Assembly: GCA_964035795.1 (NCBI GenBank)
Contig: OZ038321.1
Span: 950,030 to 1,014,029, forward strand
Direction: 5' to 3'
DNA: 64,000 nucleotides
Origin: Pterobdella sp. o SKG-2022
Taxonomy: Eukaryota; Annelida; Clitellata; Hirudinida; Piscicolidae
In this document: positions 45,310-58,095 of the stretch, in pieces
How the letters are laid out: each line of letters begins with the position of its first letter
Position numbering within the stretch: position 1 is the stretch's first letter
Position numbers and translations under genes: made by a program
The notes under the pieces: generated by a model
The model's input: only the letters and a program-made list of their open reading frames with translations
Databases searched by the model: none
What the model was told of the DNA's origin: nothing

Positions 45310-46420
45310 GTTAGATATGCTTTTAGATTACATCGGAAGAAAAATCAAGAGAGACCTGAGTGAAACATAGACCTCGTTTGGGGTGGCAATTGGGAAAAAA
45401 GAGAGCAGTGTAGATATAATGAAAATTCTTGAGATAATAGAAGAGGAAGGTAACCTGGATGTCAAAGAAGTATCAAAGAATTCTAGAGAAGAACTTTTGA
45501 AAGCTGACCTAGCCACTATAATATTTGGTATAGTGAGAGTGAACAGCCCAGCGAATCAGGAATATCTAATCAAACTCCAAGATAAACTGACATCTTTTCC
45601 CACTAAATCAGCACCTTACCAAGACTACATACAGCATTATCGAGTATATCATACTGGACAAATGACTCGAGGATAAAAAAAATTGTCCGCTGCTTATGAC
45701 ATGTTTCTAAGCAAATTTAACAATCATGAGGCAGCTCACAATTATCTCATTGTGCTGTGCTTTCAGCTTTTGAAGTTGTGTCCAGGCCCGCCAAGTCTAA
45801 ATCATTTGATTTCAACCATTGGATAAGGGACAGCAATATTGCTGATGAGTATGAAGGAATCTCTGATCCACAACAGAAAATGAACGTCCCCGATTCGTAC
45901 GCCATGTATTTAGGAATCGTCCAAGGTTCAAAGTATGCTTCAACCAATTGTCCAAACCTCTATGTTTTCCTGAGAATGATTGGAACTTATATGAAGCTCC
46001 TGAGGTCCCTGAATTTCATAATGATGCCGGATGCAGACCCGGGTGACCTCCAAATCAATGTTGCAGTGATTGCCTAAGCGATGAAAAGAGGCCCACACCT
46101 GGGGAAGGAATTCTTCCCATGCCATGAGTTGCAGCAGGTTAAGGCAGACCCCAATTAGTTCTCTCTTCCAGATGATTCGGATATTGAAGACGGTGATGAC
46201 AATCTTGATGATAAAAACAAAATCAGTTTCAATAACCCTTGTCCAAAGATCTCTGATGGTATGTCCTGGTGGGCATGGTTCAAGGGTGAGAACTTGAACT
46301 TGCCGAAGAAAGTCATCAAATTCTGCAACACTGTCGGTAAACAGAAAGAGAAGGAAAGAAGTGTTGTTCAATGGATTCACTAGAATCCATTCATCTATGT
46401 TGGTGATCAGGACGATTAGA
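45310..46420 (+). pseudogene. Probable endogenous viral element, nucleoprotein-like (tentative)
   Basis: About 370 codons lie in one direction, without introns but broken: a stop at 45368-45370, an open block 45383-45676, a frame change before 45757, another open block to a stop at 46075-46077, then a further stop at 46156-46158 and others near the end. The second block has an all-helical look, and a segment around 45886-46060 (alternating small and hydrophobic residues, then NCPNLYVFLRMIGT) recalls the core of nucleoproteins of rhabdovirus-like negative-strand RNA viruses. I judge this from general pattern only. No other viral gene order is preserved and no polymerase is present. Base composition is far less AT-biased than the flanks. 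It is inactive as it stands. Confidence 0.4.
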
Positions 46421-46499
46421 GCAAGTCGGCCCCGACAATGATCTGACCAACTATTCGGTTGTGGAAGTGAAATAAATAATAAAAATAAATTACTACTTC

Positions 46500-47200
46500 A
46501 AATATATCAGATTATTTAAGTTCTATATAAAATTGTAAAATGGTTTTCAATTTATTTATGAAAAAAAAACAATATATTATGATATAATAAAAATATAAAA
46601 TATAATATAATATATATTATAAAAAATACAATATATTATGATGTGATATATATATATATTTAACTGTGTTGAAGAATGCTAATTTTACATACGAATGGGG
46701 AGATTGATTGCTATTTGTGAATATAATAGATATTTGTCATATTATTTTATTTTTTTTATTATGAATTTATTATTTATTATTATGAATTTATTATTTATTA
46801 GTAATAATAATTTATTTACTTATATTAATTTATTTCTCATCAATTTTAATTAATTTTTCATTATTCTCAATTAACTATTTATTCAATATTATTTATCTAT
46901 ATTATTATTATATTAATTTAGATAATATTATTCAAGATGTTGACATTCAATAGAAAACACAGAGACACAAAGCAAAAAATGTGAACACAAACAAGTTAAC
47001 TCAAAAAATTATCAAATAATGATAATATTTATTATTATTACCCTTATTATTATTATTACCCTTATTATTATTACTAATATTCCTCATTATAATGATAAAA
47101 GCTATTGATATTATTATTATTTGAAATAATTATATAAAAAGCGGAAAAGCATGGAAACAGCGTTAACTCGGATGTTAAGAGATTTCAAGGTTTAACAAAA
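46500..47200. other. AT-rich sequence, no gene seen
   Basis: TTATTA and TATATA tracts dominate, and no coding signal was found. Confidence 0.6.

Positions 47201-47202
<2 letters not shown>

Positions 47203-47284
<82 letters not shown>
47203..47284. repeat. (CA)n microsatellite, ~82 bp
   Basis: Uninterrupted CA dinucleotides. The Cys-Val ORFs on minus are artefacts. Confidence 0.98.
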
Positions 47285-47285
<1 letters not shown>

Positions 47286-47639
47286 CTTGGAAACAACAAA
47301 CTGAAGAACATAATAATTATAAAAACCGCCATCAAATTGATAGCGTAGAACAAAATAGAAATACACACTGTAGAAAATTTGGATAATTTGATATTCGTAC
47401 ACAAATGGGGGATACAAAAGATGGGTGAAAATGATGGATGAACACACAAAAAACAAATTTTTATTTGGCCTTTTGTAGTGGTTTGCGATGGTTTGATATG
47501 AGAAGGATTTTTTGAATAAAATTTACATCGGTTTAAGTGACAGCCATCTTCTTCATCATCATTATCATAATCATCATCAAATAACAGATATATAAAACGG
47601 TTAAAAATGAAATTCAATAAGAAAAACAACAATCAAGTA

Positions 47640-50600
47640 CGAGCGGAAGTAACATGATAACAATAATAACAACAACGATAATAATAATAATAATAGTAAA
47701 AACAACAAAAGTAATAATAATGATGGTTATAACAATAATAATAAAAATCAAAACAGAAGTATTATATAAAAATATCATAAAAAGATGAAAATCAAAACAT
47801 AAATTCAAAAAAAAAACAATAAACTATCAACAATCAAAGCTATTCTATTCTTTTATGAAGGCTAGGTTGAAATACGTGAAACAGAAACCAGAAACTTTAG
47901 AAACTATCATCATTAATAAAAAATAGAAAAGTAAAATAATGTTAAGAATAAAAAAAAAATAAAAATAATGATGATAATAAGAAAAACAATAATAATATTA
48001 ATTTGAAAGACACTGAAACCGCATAAAAGCATGATTTTAAGAGAATCTAATACAAAACGAAAGTGGCGCGGTCCAATAGGGTTCAAGCATTTTTGAAGCA
48101 AGCGACAACAAATATCATGCTTAAAGTAATAACAAAAATATTATTATTATTCATAAAAACAACAAAAATAATAAAAATAGGGCTAATAAATAAAAAATGA
48201 TAATAATAATAATAATAAAATAAAGATAGATCTAACAGCCAAATAACTAGCAAAGTAGACAGATGGTTTGAGGTTGGTGTTTGGGTGTGGTGTTATTTAT
48301 TATATTTATTTCTTTTATTATTATTATTATTTGTTTTATTATTTTTATAATTTATTATTATTTGTTTTATTATTTTTATTATTTGTTTTATTTTTATTCT
48401 TATTATTCAAGTCAATTTATATCGCTGAGTTGTTGACCCTCTTCTGTCGTGTGGTTCTGTGGAAGAAAAATAATAATAATAAAAATAACAACAACAATAA
48501 TAATAAAAATAACAACAACAACAATAATAAAAATAACAACAATAATAATAATAAAAATAACGATGACAAAAACAGCAATCAAAACTCTAAAAACATAATA
48601 GTATTCTTAATATAATAATAACAAAAATAATAAACATAATAACAATAACATGAATAAAAAGAAATCAAAAAAAGTATCAAATGGCTTCCAGTTTAAGGCA
48701 TTATGCGAATGAATTGAAGTCTCGGAAAAGGTTTGTGACGTCACAAATGTAAGACATACTCACCGGGCGGGCATTTTTGCGTTTTCTGAAGCTGGAAATG
48801 TTAAAAGTGGATTTTGAATTAAAATGTTGAAAATTGGAGTTCGAATTTATTTGTTAAAAGTTGATTTTGACTTTAAATGTTGAAAAGTGGATTTCGAATG
48901 TATTTGTTAAAAGTTGATTTTGACTTTAAATGTTGAAAAGTGGTTTTTGTATGTATAGGTTAAAAGTTGATTTTGACTTTCAATGTTGAAAGTTAATTCC
49001 GAAAATAAGATTTGGCAACGAAGTTAAATTAAAACAATACAATGGAAATAGTAATAATAATAACAACAATAAAAATAATAAGAATAATAATAATAACAAA
49101 AATAATAATAATAACAATAATAACAAAAATAATAATAATAATAACAATAATAATAAAAACTAATGGGTTTCTTATCAAATGTTTTAAATGCAAGACACTC
49201 TTTGGAATGTTATCAGTACAGGCACACGAAAAATATTTTTATTTTGAATTACGTTGATAACAAAACAACAACAACAATAATAACAATAATAATTGTAATG
49301 AAAAAAAAAAAATAAAAAGTCATTGACAAAAATCATAATAACAGAGAAAAAATTTAAATAAATGATCATATTATTATTATTTTTTTTTATTTAAAAAATG
49401 AATGACCATAAAAAAAAATAAAAAACAATGACATTTCGGTGTGGTCTGCTTGAAGAAAACTTCGGATAAAACTTTTCAAGCTCTTCATTATCAGTTGCTT
49501 GGCAACCATATTATTTGTGTTACAATTTTATTACAAAATTATTTTTATAAATAACAAAAATATGGATAATTATTTAAAAGTAAAAAAAAAAACAAAAATT
49601 GAAAAAAATTTAATGATAATATGTTAATGGTGATGATAATAAAAACAATAAAATTAGACAAATATAATAATTAAAAAAAAAAAAAATTAAATAATAAAAA
49701 ACACTAAAGCACTTGAATTATCTGCTATCAATGTTCCATAAAAAAGATAACATCATCATCATCATCACCATCATTACCAACATCATCATCATTACCTCAA
49801 CCATCCCTTCCCCTCTCACCACCATCATCACCATCACCAACACCATCATCATCATCATCACCAACATCACCATCACTATCATTATCTCAACCATCCCCTT
49901 CCCCCTCACCGCCATCATTATCATCACCAAATTTATAGATCTAAAAACTTTTAAAAAAGATTCATAAAAAAATCAACAATAAAAAAATAAAATATTGATG
50001 AAACAACAATAAACCGATAAACACACAAAACAATGCAAACATGCCTCGATAATTTTTTGTTTGATGGAAATTAGCATTATCATAAAATTATACCTTATAA
50101 TTATCATTATTGAAACAACAATAATAAATAATAATAGTTATTATTATTATTATTGTAAGTAAAAAATTACTATCAATATCATTAAAAAATGAATGTTAAT
50201 AGAAAAAATATAAAAAAACAAAATCGGAGAATATTTTGATATAAGCTTAGAGGCGATTATGCTGTAAATAAAACTAACAACATAAAATAACAAAAACAAA
50301 AAAAATATGGATAAAACAAAAAAAAATAATAGAATCAACAAATATAACGGGAACGGTGATAATAACAATAATAAAAATAATAATAATAACAACAATAAAA
50401 ATAATAATAACAATAATAAAAATAATAATAATAACAACAATAAAAATAATAATAACAATAATAAAAATAATAATAATAACAACAATAAAAATAATAATAA
50501 CAATAATAAAAATAATAATAACAATAATAAAAATAATAATGATGAGTCAATGACTGTGGGGTTTGTTCACCATAAATCATTATCCTGTTAATCCTCGTAG

Positions 50601-50810
50601 GAATCCACTTACAACAAAAACAACAACAATAATAATAATAATAGTAATAGAAATAATGAATAATAATAACAATAAAAAAGCAATAATAATAGTGAAAATG
50701 ATAATAAATAATAACGATAATAATAATAATGGTAATAAGAATAAAAATGAGATCTGGCTAGAATCGAACTCAAAAATGCAAGATAACATTACCATTTTAA
50801 ATGAACGACT

Positions 50811-50844
<34 letters not shown>

Positions 50845-51150
50845 TTAATAATAAAAATGAAAACTAACGGTAATAATAATAATAATAAAACTAATAAAAT
50901 ATTAATGATCAAAAAAAAACAACGGTATAAATAATATAAATAATAAAAAAATATTAATAATAAAAATAAAAATAAAAAATAACGGTAAGAATAATAAATA
51001 TTAATAATAAAAATAACAATTAAAAAATAACGGCCGATTATAATGGCGACATTGAAGAAGACCAAAAAAAGAATAATGAAAAATAAAAAAAAAACAAGAA
51101 CACAAAAATCAATAAAAAGCAAAAAAATGAAAAAAAAAAATAACGACTGA
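47640..51150 (-). repeat. AAT/AAC-rich low-complexity domain
   Basis: The plus strand is dominated by AATAATAAT, AACAAC and A-runs (ATT on minus). Poly-Asn ORFs on plus and poly-Leu/Tyr ORFs on minus are by-products. An imperfect ~53-bp repeat lies at about 48835-48990 (GTTGAAAAGTGGATTTCGAA and TTAAAAGTTGATTTTGACTT). (CAT)n/(CAC)n lies at 49750-49925. No exon was recognised here. Confidence 0.8.
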
Positions 51151-51151
51151 C

Positions 51152-51261
51152 CAATAGAAGACAACGCCGATGATGATGGCGGTGATGAGGAGGAAGACGA
51201 CGAAGATGACGATGCTTGTATTCAGTGTAAAAAAACCAGCCTTGCTTTCTGTTTGGGATGG

Positions 51262-51294
<33 letters not shown>

Positions 51295-54200
51295 GTTATT
51301 ATTATCATTATTATTGATATTGTTATTATATTATTATTGATATTGTTATTATTATAATAATGATAAGTGGGTGGTTTATTGTTATTATTATTATATTTAT
51401 TTCTATTATTATTGTTTTTTTGATGACGATTGTTACTATTTTGTTGTTGTTCTCATGTCTAATGAATCCGTCGTGAGTGGTTATGGAGACATTTTGAGCT
51501 CATATGGCATCTTTTAAAACTATTAATATCCAAATGAAAACACTTAGGAATTCATTTGTACCTCCACTTGATGATGTAAGTTCATGTTACGAAAAGCTTC
51601 GTGGAATAAAATAAACTCCCAAAAGTGTTTTTATTATTATTATTATTATTAATATTTTTATAGCGCACACTCATCAATTCAAGATTGCTTCAGAGGCGCT
51701 CAAGGTTTGTAAGAGATTGACTGGGGATGTTTATGGTATAAGTGAGTTTTCAAAAGTTTGCGAAAGTTCACGAGAGAAGGCGATGAGCGCAAGTTAGAAG
51801 AAAGTGAATTCCACAGACGTAGAGTCTGGTGAGAAAAGAGCGACTAGTAAACAAGCCTGAAGAAACAGGTTGATGAAGCTGGAGACCAGAGTGCAAGGAT
51901 CTGAGTGGTTGACGTGTGTGTCTGATTGACAAAAGATCAAAAAGATAAGCAGGTTGTTCAAGCTTGAAAGTGCATGCAATGAGCCAAAATAATTTAAACT
52001 TGCATCTTTGGGAGACAGGTAGCCAGTGCAAACGAGCAAGACAGTCGCTGGAAGAGCTGAAATAAGCAGCTTGAAGAACCGTCTTGGCCGCGTGGTTTTG
52101 GAGAGCTTGAAGTTTGTATAAAAGATAGTTTGGCTGCTTGCAAAGAAGAGAATTACAGTAGTCCAATCTGGAAAGAACTAGTGAAATAAAGAGGGCATTA
52201 ACAGTGGAAAGAGGTAAGAATTTGCGTACTTGTTTTATGGCGTAGAGATGGAAATTGGAAGATTGGATTATTTGAGAAATAAAGTGAGCAAAGTTCAAAT
52301 TTGAATCTAAGGAGACACCTAAGATTTTGAGCTTGGAAGATATAAGAAGTGTGGTGTTGTCGAGAGTTACCATAGAAGGGAGATTGTTTTCATTTGAATA
52401 TTTACGTTTAGCTCGAAGAATTGAAAACATAAATAATAGCACGGATAATTAATAAGAATATGAATAATGAAAAACAATATAAATAATAAAATTAGCTTGG
52501 TACGGGACAATTGAAGTGTGAGGGTTATTAACTGAATAGCAAAAAGCTTTATCATTGGGACTATTATTATTATTTATGTTGTTTCCATTATTATTATTAT
52601 TGTTTTCACTTTTATTGTTATTATTATTATTGTTTTCACTCTTATTGTTATTATTATTATTGTTTTCACTCTTATTGTTATTATTATTATTGTTGTTGTC
52701 GCTATTATTGTTATTGATATTTTTATTATTATTATTTTTACTATTGCTATTATTAGTGGTAGTAGTGAACTACAATTGAAATAAAGAAAAAATGAAATCT
52801 AGCAAAAACGACTAACTACCGCCATATCATCAGTAAACTACTGATGTGAATAATAATAACAATAATAATAATATAAAAAAAAAATTTCAAATTAAAAAAT
52901 AAAATTAACTTACGAAATTTGAAAAATTTTTCTCGCAAATAATTCAATTTTTTTTGAAAGGCATATAAAATAATTTGTTAAGGGGAGATTTAAAAAGAAT
53001 GAAAAAGTTTTTTGCTAGTTAAGATCCATTTGAGCGGAAATAATCAATATTGAAATAATAGGAAAGATAAAAGAAAAAAAAAATAAAAAGAATTATATTA
53101 ATAGAAATAAAAATAATAATAGTGATATGAATAACAATAACAATAATAATGGATTTCTATTATGCGTAAAAAAAGTTTAATTTAAATAAAGAAAAAATAA
53201 CATAAATGAATTCCTAGAATAATTAACATAAAATAAACAATACTTCAAGAGGAATTAATCAGATAAACAAAGGATTTAAAGAAAAAAAAAACAAAACAGA
53301 ATAAAATCATAATAAAAGAAACAGAGAATAAAATTATCATAAGCATATATAAAAAGTTAAATAACAATAATGATAGTGTTAATAATAACAAGAATAACGA
53401 AAACAATATCATAAGCACATATATGTAGATGAATAAGAATAACAATAACAAAAGCAAAAAAAAAAATAATATATGAAATAAAAATGTCACAATGATAGAG
53501 CGAAAAAAATCATAATAATGAATCAAAAAAGCATCTTAAAAATATCATAATAATAAATTAAAAAATAATAAAAACAGAAAAAAAAAGACACAAACTTTGT
53601 ATACTTGATAATGTGAGTTCAACTTACGAAGAGCTTCGTGTTATTATTCAATTGATAAGAGTGTTTGATGCAAATAGAATTTGTTTTTAATAAAAAAAAT
53701 ATCATGATAATATATATAATTTACTTTTGGAATGCATCTTGATTTAATTTATAAATTTTGATTTTTACTTTGAATTAACTGATCTTCAAACTTATATTTT
53801 TATATTTTTTATTGATTTGTTTATATATAATATATTTTTAATAGACAAAAATTTTGCTTAAAAATACCATCTTGACAGATGAATAACCCAAGTTGACGAA
53901 GAATAATAAACATAATAATAAAAAACAAAAAAATAATAGCAAACGGAAAAATATCATAAAGAAAAAACAAAAAAAATATGATAACAACAAGCAAGTGTCA
54001 CAATAAAAGAATAATATCATAAAAATAAAAGAAAAAAATCATAACAAACAAAAAAAATATCATAATAAACCAAAAAAACTCATAAAACCATCAAAATAAA
54101 ACCAAAATCTCAAACAGCTTGCCTAAACTCATCTTTTTATTTCAACTATAAATTTCTTAAATAACGAAAAAATATGAAAAAATAGCATAATAGAAACAAA

Positions 54201-56644
54201 ATAATATCATAACAAAAAACACATTAAATAATAATGGACACAATAATAATATTAATGATAATAATAATGAACTGAACAATATCATAATAAAACTGAAAAA
54301 TATCACAATAAACTGAACAATTTCATAATAACAAACTGAACAATATAATAATAATAACAATAACAATAACAAAATAAAAAGTATCATAATAATAAATTGA
54401 AAAATATCATAATAACAGAATGAATATCATAATAATTAACTAAACAAAATCATAATAAAAAACTAAACAATACCCTTAAAAAAAACTAAACAATATCATA
54501 ATAATAATGATAAAATTAAAAATATCATAATAATAAACTGAAAAATATCATAATAGAATGAACAATACCATAAAAATAAACTGAATAACATCATAACAGT
54601 AAACTGAACAACATAATAATGGAAATAATAATAATAAAAAAATAAAAAGTAGTATAATAATAAACTGAACAATATCATAACAATAAACTGAACAATATCA
54701 TAACAGAAACTCCTGAAGTTAATGCCACTTCAATCTTATTTGTAATCACATTGCAATAAAATAATATCATAATAACAAACAAAATAATATCATAATAACA
54801 AACAAAATAATATCATAATAACAAACAAAATAATATCATAATAAGAACTCACCTAAGGCTGAAAATTCCTCACATGTGGTCCCTTGGTAGCCTGGCTTAC
54901 AACTGTGTGGTAATGGTTTCAATAAATGAATTAAAAAAAATATCAATAATAATAATAACAATGCCAATAATAAAAATAATAATATATATGTTCATGTTAT
55001 GGTTTTTATAAACGTCACATGATTCACAATTCTCTTTTCCCTTCTTCTCTAGCACCACATCGTTCTCTTAGTGCATCAAGTGCTTGAGTTGGTTTGTCCA
55101 ATAATAATAATAATAAAAATAATAATAATGAAAGTAATAATAATAAAAAAAATAATTAAAACAATAATAATTTTTTTTATTGATAATGAAAGCAATGAAA
55201 AAATAAAATTTATAGAAATTATGCAAAAAAAATAATAATAACAAAAAGAAAATAGAAATGATAATAAAATAATGATAAAATCTCAGGCCTAATAATCACC
55301 ATTATCGATTTGAATCAAACACTTTATTAACTGAATAATAACAGGAAGCTTTTCGTAAGTTGAACTCACATTATCAAGTATACAAACGTTGTTAACTGCC
55401 ATGGTAACATCATTTAATATTAATTTCTATAACGCTTTACAAAACGAAGTTTCGTAATTTTCTTGTATTTGGTTTTGAGTTGATTTGAATTGTTATTTCT
55501 AAGATATCAAATTTTGTTGCATTATTCAGTTAATAAAAGTTTTTGATTCTAATAGTTTTTGTTGATAGGCTAGTTTAGTTAATCATTATGGCAACATTAA
55601 TTTGAATATCAATTATGATAATATAAATAATAATAATAATTTATGTATTATTATTATTTTTATTAAGATTTTTAATAAAAAAATTCATAGTAAAAGTTGG
55701 AGATATTATTTCAATACAAATGAAAAGTAAACACAGGATGAGAACAAATGAAAAATTAATTGTTTATATTAAGAAAAATATAATTGAAAAAAAATATATA
55801 TCATAACCATCTCTGATTATTATTATTATTAGTTTATTATTTTTATTATTATCATCAATTTTTTATCCCCATCATCTTCTTGCTTTATCATTATTATTTT
55901 GTCACCATCATCATCATTCCCCCATCATAACCATAACTCAATAATAATTATATCTTTTATAAAAATAATATATACAGACAAAAAACTTGGAAAGATATTG
56001 AAGTTAATGTAGTACTATTAAATGATGAAACATCATCATCACCATCCTCATTATCATTTTGTGTCAGTTTCCATGCTAGCATGAGTTATATGTATAAAAA
56101 GATTTAAAAAGCAAAATACAATATATAATTGTTGAGTCCATGTTAAAACCATGGACTTGATAAAACTTTGAAACAATGCTAACATGAAACTGGGTGTGAT
56201 ATTAAATTGATCTTTTTTTTCATCAGATTATACTGCTGTACATGTCCCAGTAGTTGGGGTTGACAGCAGTCAGCCTAAATTATTGATACTATTATATCTC
56301 AGAACTAAATAAAAATTATGTTATGAAAAGTTTCAATAGTGAGGTGTTAAAGAATCAATAAGAGATGTCCAGCCCTGTTAATTTGGGACACAAGGACTAT
56401 GAACAAAAATCATCTTCATCCTCTTTCTCATCATAAATATGTGTTATAAAGCACTAACACGCAGAACCCCTGATCTCCGATGGCACAGCAAATGCCATTC
56501 TCACACTCCTCATCATCATAATTGTATTCACATTCTGTTTGACTGGGTGGACATTTTAGCTCAAAAGTTGAAACTTCGGTCGTGGTGGTGTTGAAGATGG
56601 TGGGTAGGCCTGTGAGGTTTTGAGGTGGAGTGGTATGAATGAAA
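51152..56644 (-). CDS. EGF-domain type I membrane protein, partial
   Basis: Three minus-strand exons join in phase: 56468-56644, 54853-54902 and 51152-51248. The first has a Thr/Pro-rich stretch, then CPPSQTECEYNYDDEECENG and ICCAIGDQG. The second encodes CKPGYQGTTCEEFSAL, the closing half of an EGF-like module (C-x-PGY-x-G-x-x-C). The third encodes a short juxtamembrane piece and a clear transmembrane helix, NTSIVIFVVFLLITAIIIGV, followed by VFYW. The first exon's usual-looking donor at TTCTGC/GTGTTA would break the frame; GG/GTTCTG (56467/56468) keeps it. The signal peptide exon (upstream, above 56.65 kb) and the cytoplasmic tail (below 51.15 kb) were not found. Plus-strand AAT richness through this interval fits introns that are T-rich in the sense direction. 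Family not identified. Confidence 0.6.
51535..51632. mobile_element. Hairpin-family element (AAGCTTTTCG core)
   Basis: Outer arms AAAACACTTAGGAATTCATTT and AAATAAACTCCCAAAAGTGTTTT pair imperfectly. The inner part has CCTCCACTTGATGATGTAAG and TTACGAAAAGCTTCGTGGAA. It directly follows the 3' tail of the inverted LINE at 51.66 kb. Confidence 0.8.
51655..52442 (-). pseudogene. CR1/L2-type LINE ORF2, 3' end, 5'-truncated
   Basis: Minus frame from 52442 encodes the C-terminal part of a non-LTR reverse transcriptase: LKILGVSLDSNLNFAHFISQ, then LSRLDYCNSLLCKQPNYLLY, LQALQNHAAKTVL and LARLHWLPVSQRCKFKLFWL. These blocks, with SRLDYCNSLL and L-x-W-L-P-V, are hallmarks of the CR1/L2/Rex-like group. Around 51840 the frame changes, and the expected end continues in another frame as RLWNSLSSNLRSSPSL and FRKLLKTHLYHKH to TGA at 51700-51702. 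One frameshift therefore inactivates this copy. The 3' end is GCGCTATAAAAATATTAATA followed by AAT repeats (on minus), a tail resembling the SINE ends in this window. The 5' end stops abruptly near 52445. Confidence 0.88.
52575..52700 (+). repeat. 30-bp tandem repeat (TTATTATTATTGTTTTCAC)
   Basis: Three to four copies of a unit containing TTATTATTATTGTTTTCACT and CTTATTG within TTA repeats. Confidence 0.85.
53597..53672 (-). mobile_element. Hairpin-family element arm, inverted relative to 55.3 kb
   Basis: GTATACTTGATAATGTGAGT, TCAACTTACGAAGAGCTTCG and ATAAGAGTGTTTGATGCA are the reverse complement of 55311-55386. The two copies face each other 1.6 kb apart. Confidence 0.8.
53700..54840 (-). 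repeat. ATCATAATAA-rich low-complexity tract
   Basis: AATATCATAATAA-type units recur dozens of times, ending in four copies of a 23-bp unit (AAAATAATATCATAATAACA with AAC) at about 54756-54843. No gene other than the proposed intron of the EGF-domain gene. Confidence 0.85.
55311..55550. mobile_element. MITE-like element, ~33-bp terminal inverted repeats
   Basis: Left TGAATCAAACACTTTATTAA then CTGAATAATAACA pairs with right TGTTGCATTATTCAGTTAAT then AAAAGTTTTTGATTC. Internally it has GGAAGCTTTTCGTAAGTTGA and CTCACATTATCAAGTATACA, the core of the hairpin family. Confidence 0.8.
55800..56440. other. Low-complexity sequence with partial repeats
   Basis: ATTATT and CATCAT tracts, and a CCATGCTAGCATGAG motif at about 56072 related to CCCATGCTAGCATGGAT at about 4638-4654. 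No gene recognised. Confidence 0.5.
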
Positions 56645-56943
56645 CTGTGACGTGGAGAGTTTTTTTTATTTATTTTGGTTTATGTTATAATTTTAGGTGA
56701 GCTTGGAACTACAGAAAACTCTATGATGTTTTAATTAATTTTTAAAATAATATTTGTTGTTGATTAAATTTTTTAAAATACCATTAAAAGTTTTTGAAGT
56801 GATGAATTAGAGAAAAAAATATAATGGATAAGAAATCAAAAACAGTAGTTTTCAATAAAAATTTTAAAATTTTTGTAAAAAAATATTGTTTAAAAAGCCT
56901 CAGTTTTTAAAAATTTTTATACCAAATAACTACTAACTTGTGA

Positions 56944-57012
56944 ATTATTTAAACACTAAATGTAATTTTTTTAAGTACAAAGCTTTTCGTTAACAAAGTA
57001 GCATTATTAAGA
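56944..57012. mobile_element. Hairpin-family element arm
   Basis: TTATTTAAACACTAAATGTA and TACAAAGCTTTTCGTTAACA, then AAGTAGCATTA, match 18782-18850 (TTATTTAAACACTAAAAGTA, CAAAGCTTTTCGTTAAAAAA). Confidence 0.7.
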
Positions 57013-58090
57013 ACGTTAAATTTAACAACTAACTTGTTGTGGTTTGTTTTTCTTCAGTTCCTCGCTTGGATTTGAAACACATATTTGAATTAAAACTTGA
57101 TATAAGTAAAATACAGTTAATTGTTATTGCCTCTTTATGCGAATATTTAATCTTTTATTTTATCTTATTAATATGACAAGCGCCCGAACTAAAGTTATGA
57201 AACCGATTCATAATCTCATGCGCTTCATTATATAGACAAAAAAAAACTCAACTAATTTCTAAAATAATTTTAACAAAATGTTATTTTAAGTTTTAAAAAC
57301 ATTATAAATTTTTAAATTAAAAAAAATACTACAAATTATCAAAAGAAATTTTTTTATTTAAAACCGTCAGTGCACTATAATTGACAATGGTTGTTAAAAA
57401 AATTTCAAAATAGAGTAAAATTTCTTGTTTAATTTTTTTCGAAAGCTTTTATCTCTTAACTTCTGAGCACTCGACATTTCTTTCAAATTTCTAAAATTCT
57501 TAACCTTGACTTGAAATTCATTTTGAATTAATAATGCTTTGTTACTCATATTGGGAAAATTTTTGTGGTTCACGTTGATAATTTATTTTTATATAATAAT
57601 AATTGGCAATTTATTTTCATATAATTTTTACAGATCAAAATCATAAATCAAAAAAAAATAATTAATTCAATAATAAAAATGAAATTAATTTTTTTCACTT
57701 GAACCATTTTGTCACATATTTGTGCTACCGACATAATCATATAAAATTTAAGAAACTTTAGAGAAGCTTTTATTTTAAAAGAAATTTTTTGAAAAAATGT
57801 TTTTATCATAAAGTCTATTAAAATAAACTTCAAATGAATCTGATCATGAGAACATAGGTTTAGAGAAGGCTTCGTTTAAAATAAAAACTCTCAAGAGGGC
57901 TTCTCCTAATTGAATAGAATTTCAAGGCGAGTGGATCCACGGTAAAATTAGCCTCTTAATTGTGATTGGTTGATCCTTGTCTTAATTCTTAAAATTATTT
58001 CAAATCAGCAAACTTTCGAAAAACATTTGACAAACTCACAAAAATGTATTTGATTGGTTGAAGAAAAAATTAATACACTCGTCCAGTGAA
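57013..58090. other. AT-rich intergenic sequence, no gene seen
   Basis: No exon of recognisable family on either strand. Confidence 0.5.
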
Positions 58091-58095
58091 ATTTG

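Noticed and set aside
47175..47632. Cys-Val repeat ORFs
   Set aside because: Reading of the (CA)n microsatellite.
50150..51164. Hydrophobic minus-strand ORFs (poly-Leu/Tyr/Phe)
   Set aside because: AAT repeats read on minus. Only the piece at 51152-51248 has a splice-bounded, non-repetitive transmembrane segment and was kept as an exon.
55020..55100. Possible extra minus-strand exon of the EGF-domain gene
   Set aside because: Reading frame of ~24 residues exists, but no acceptor and donor pair keeps phase with the neighbouring exons.
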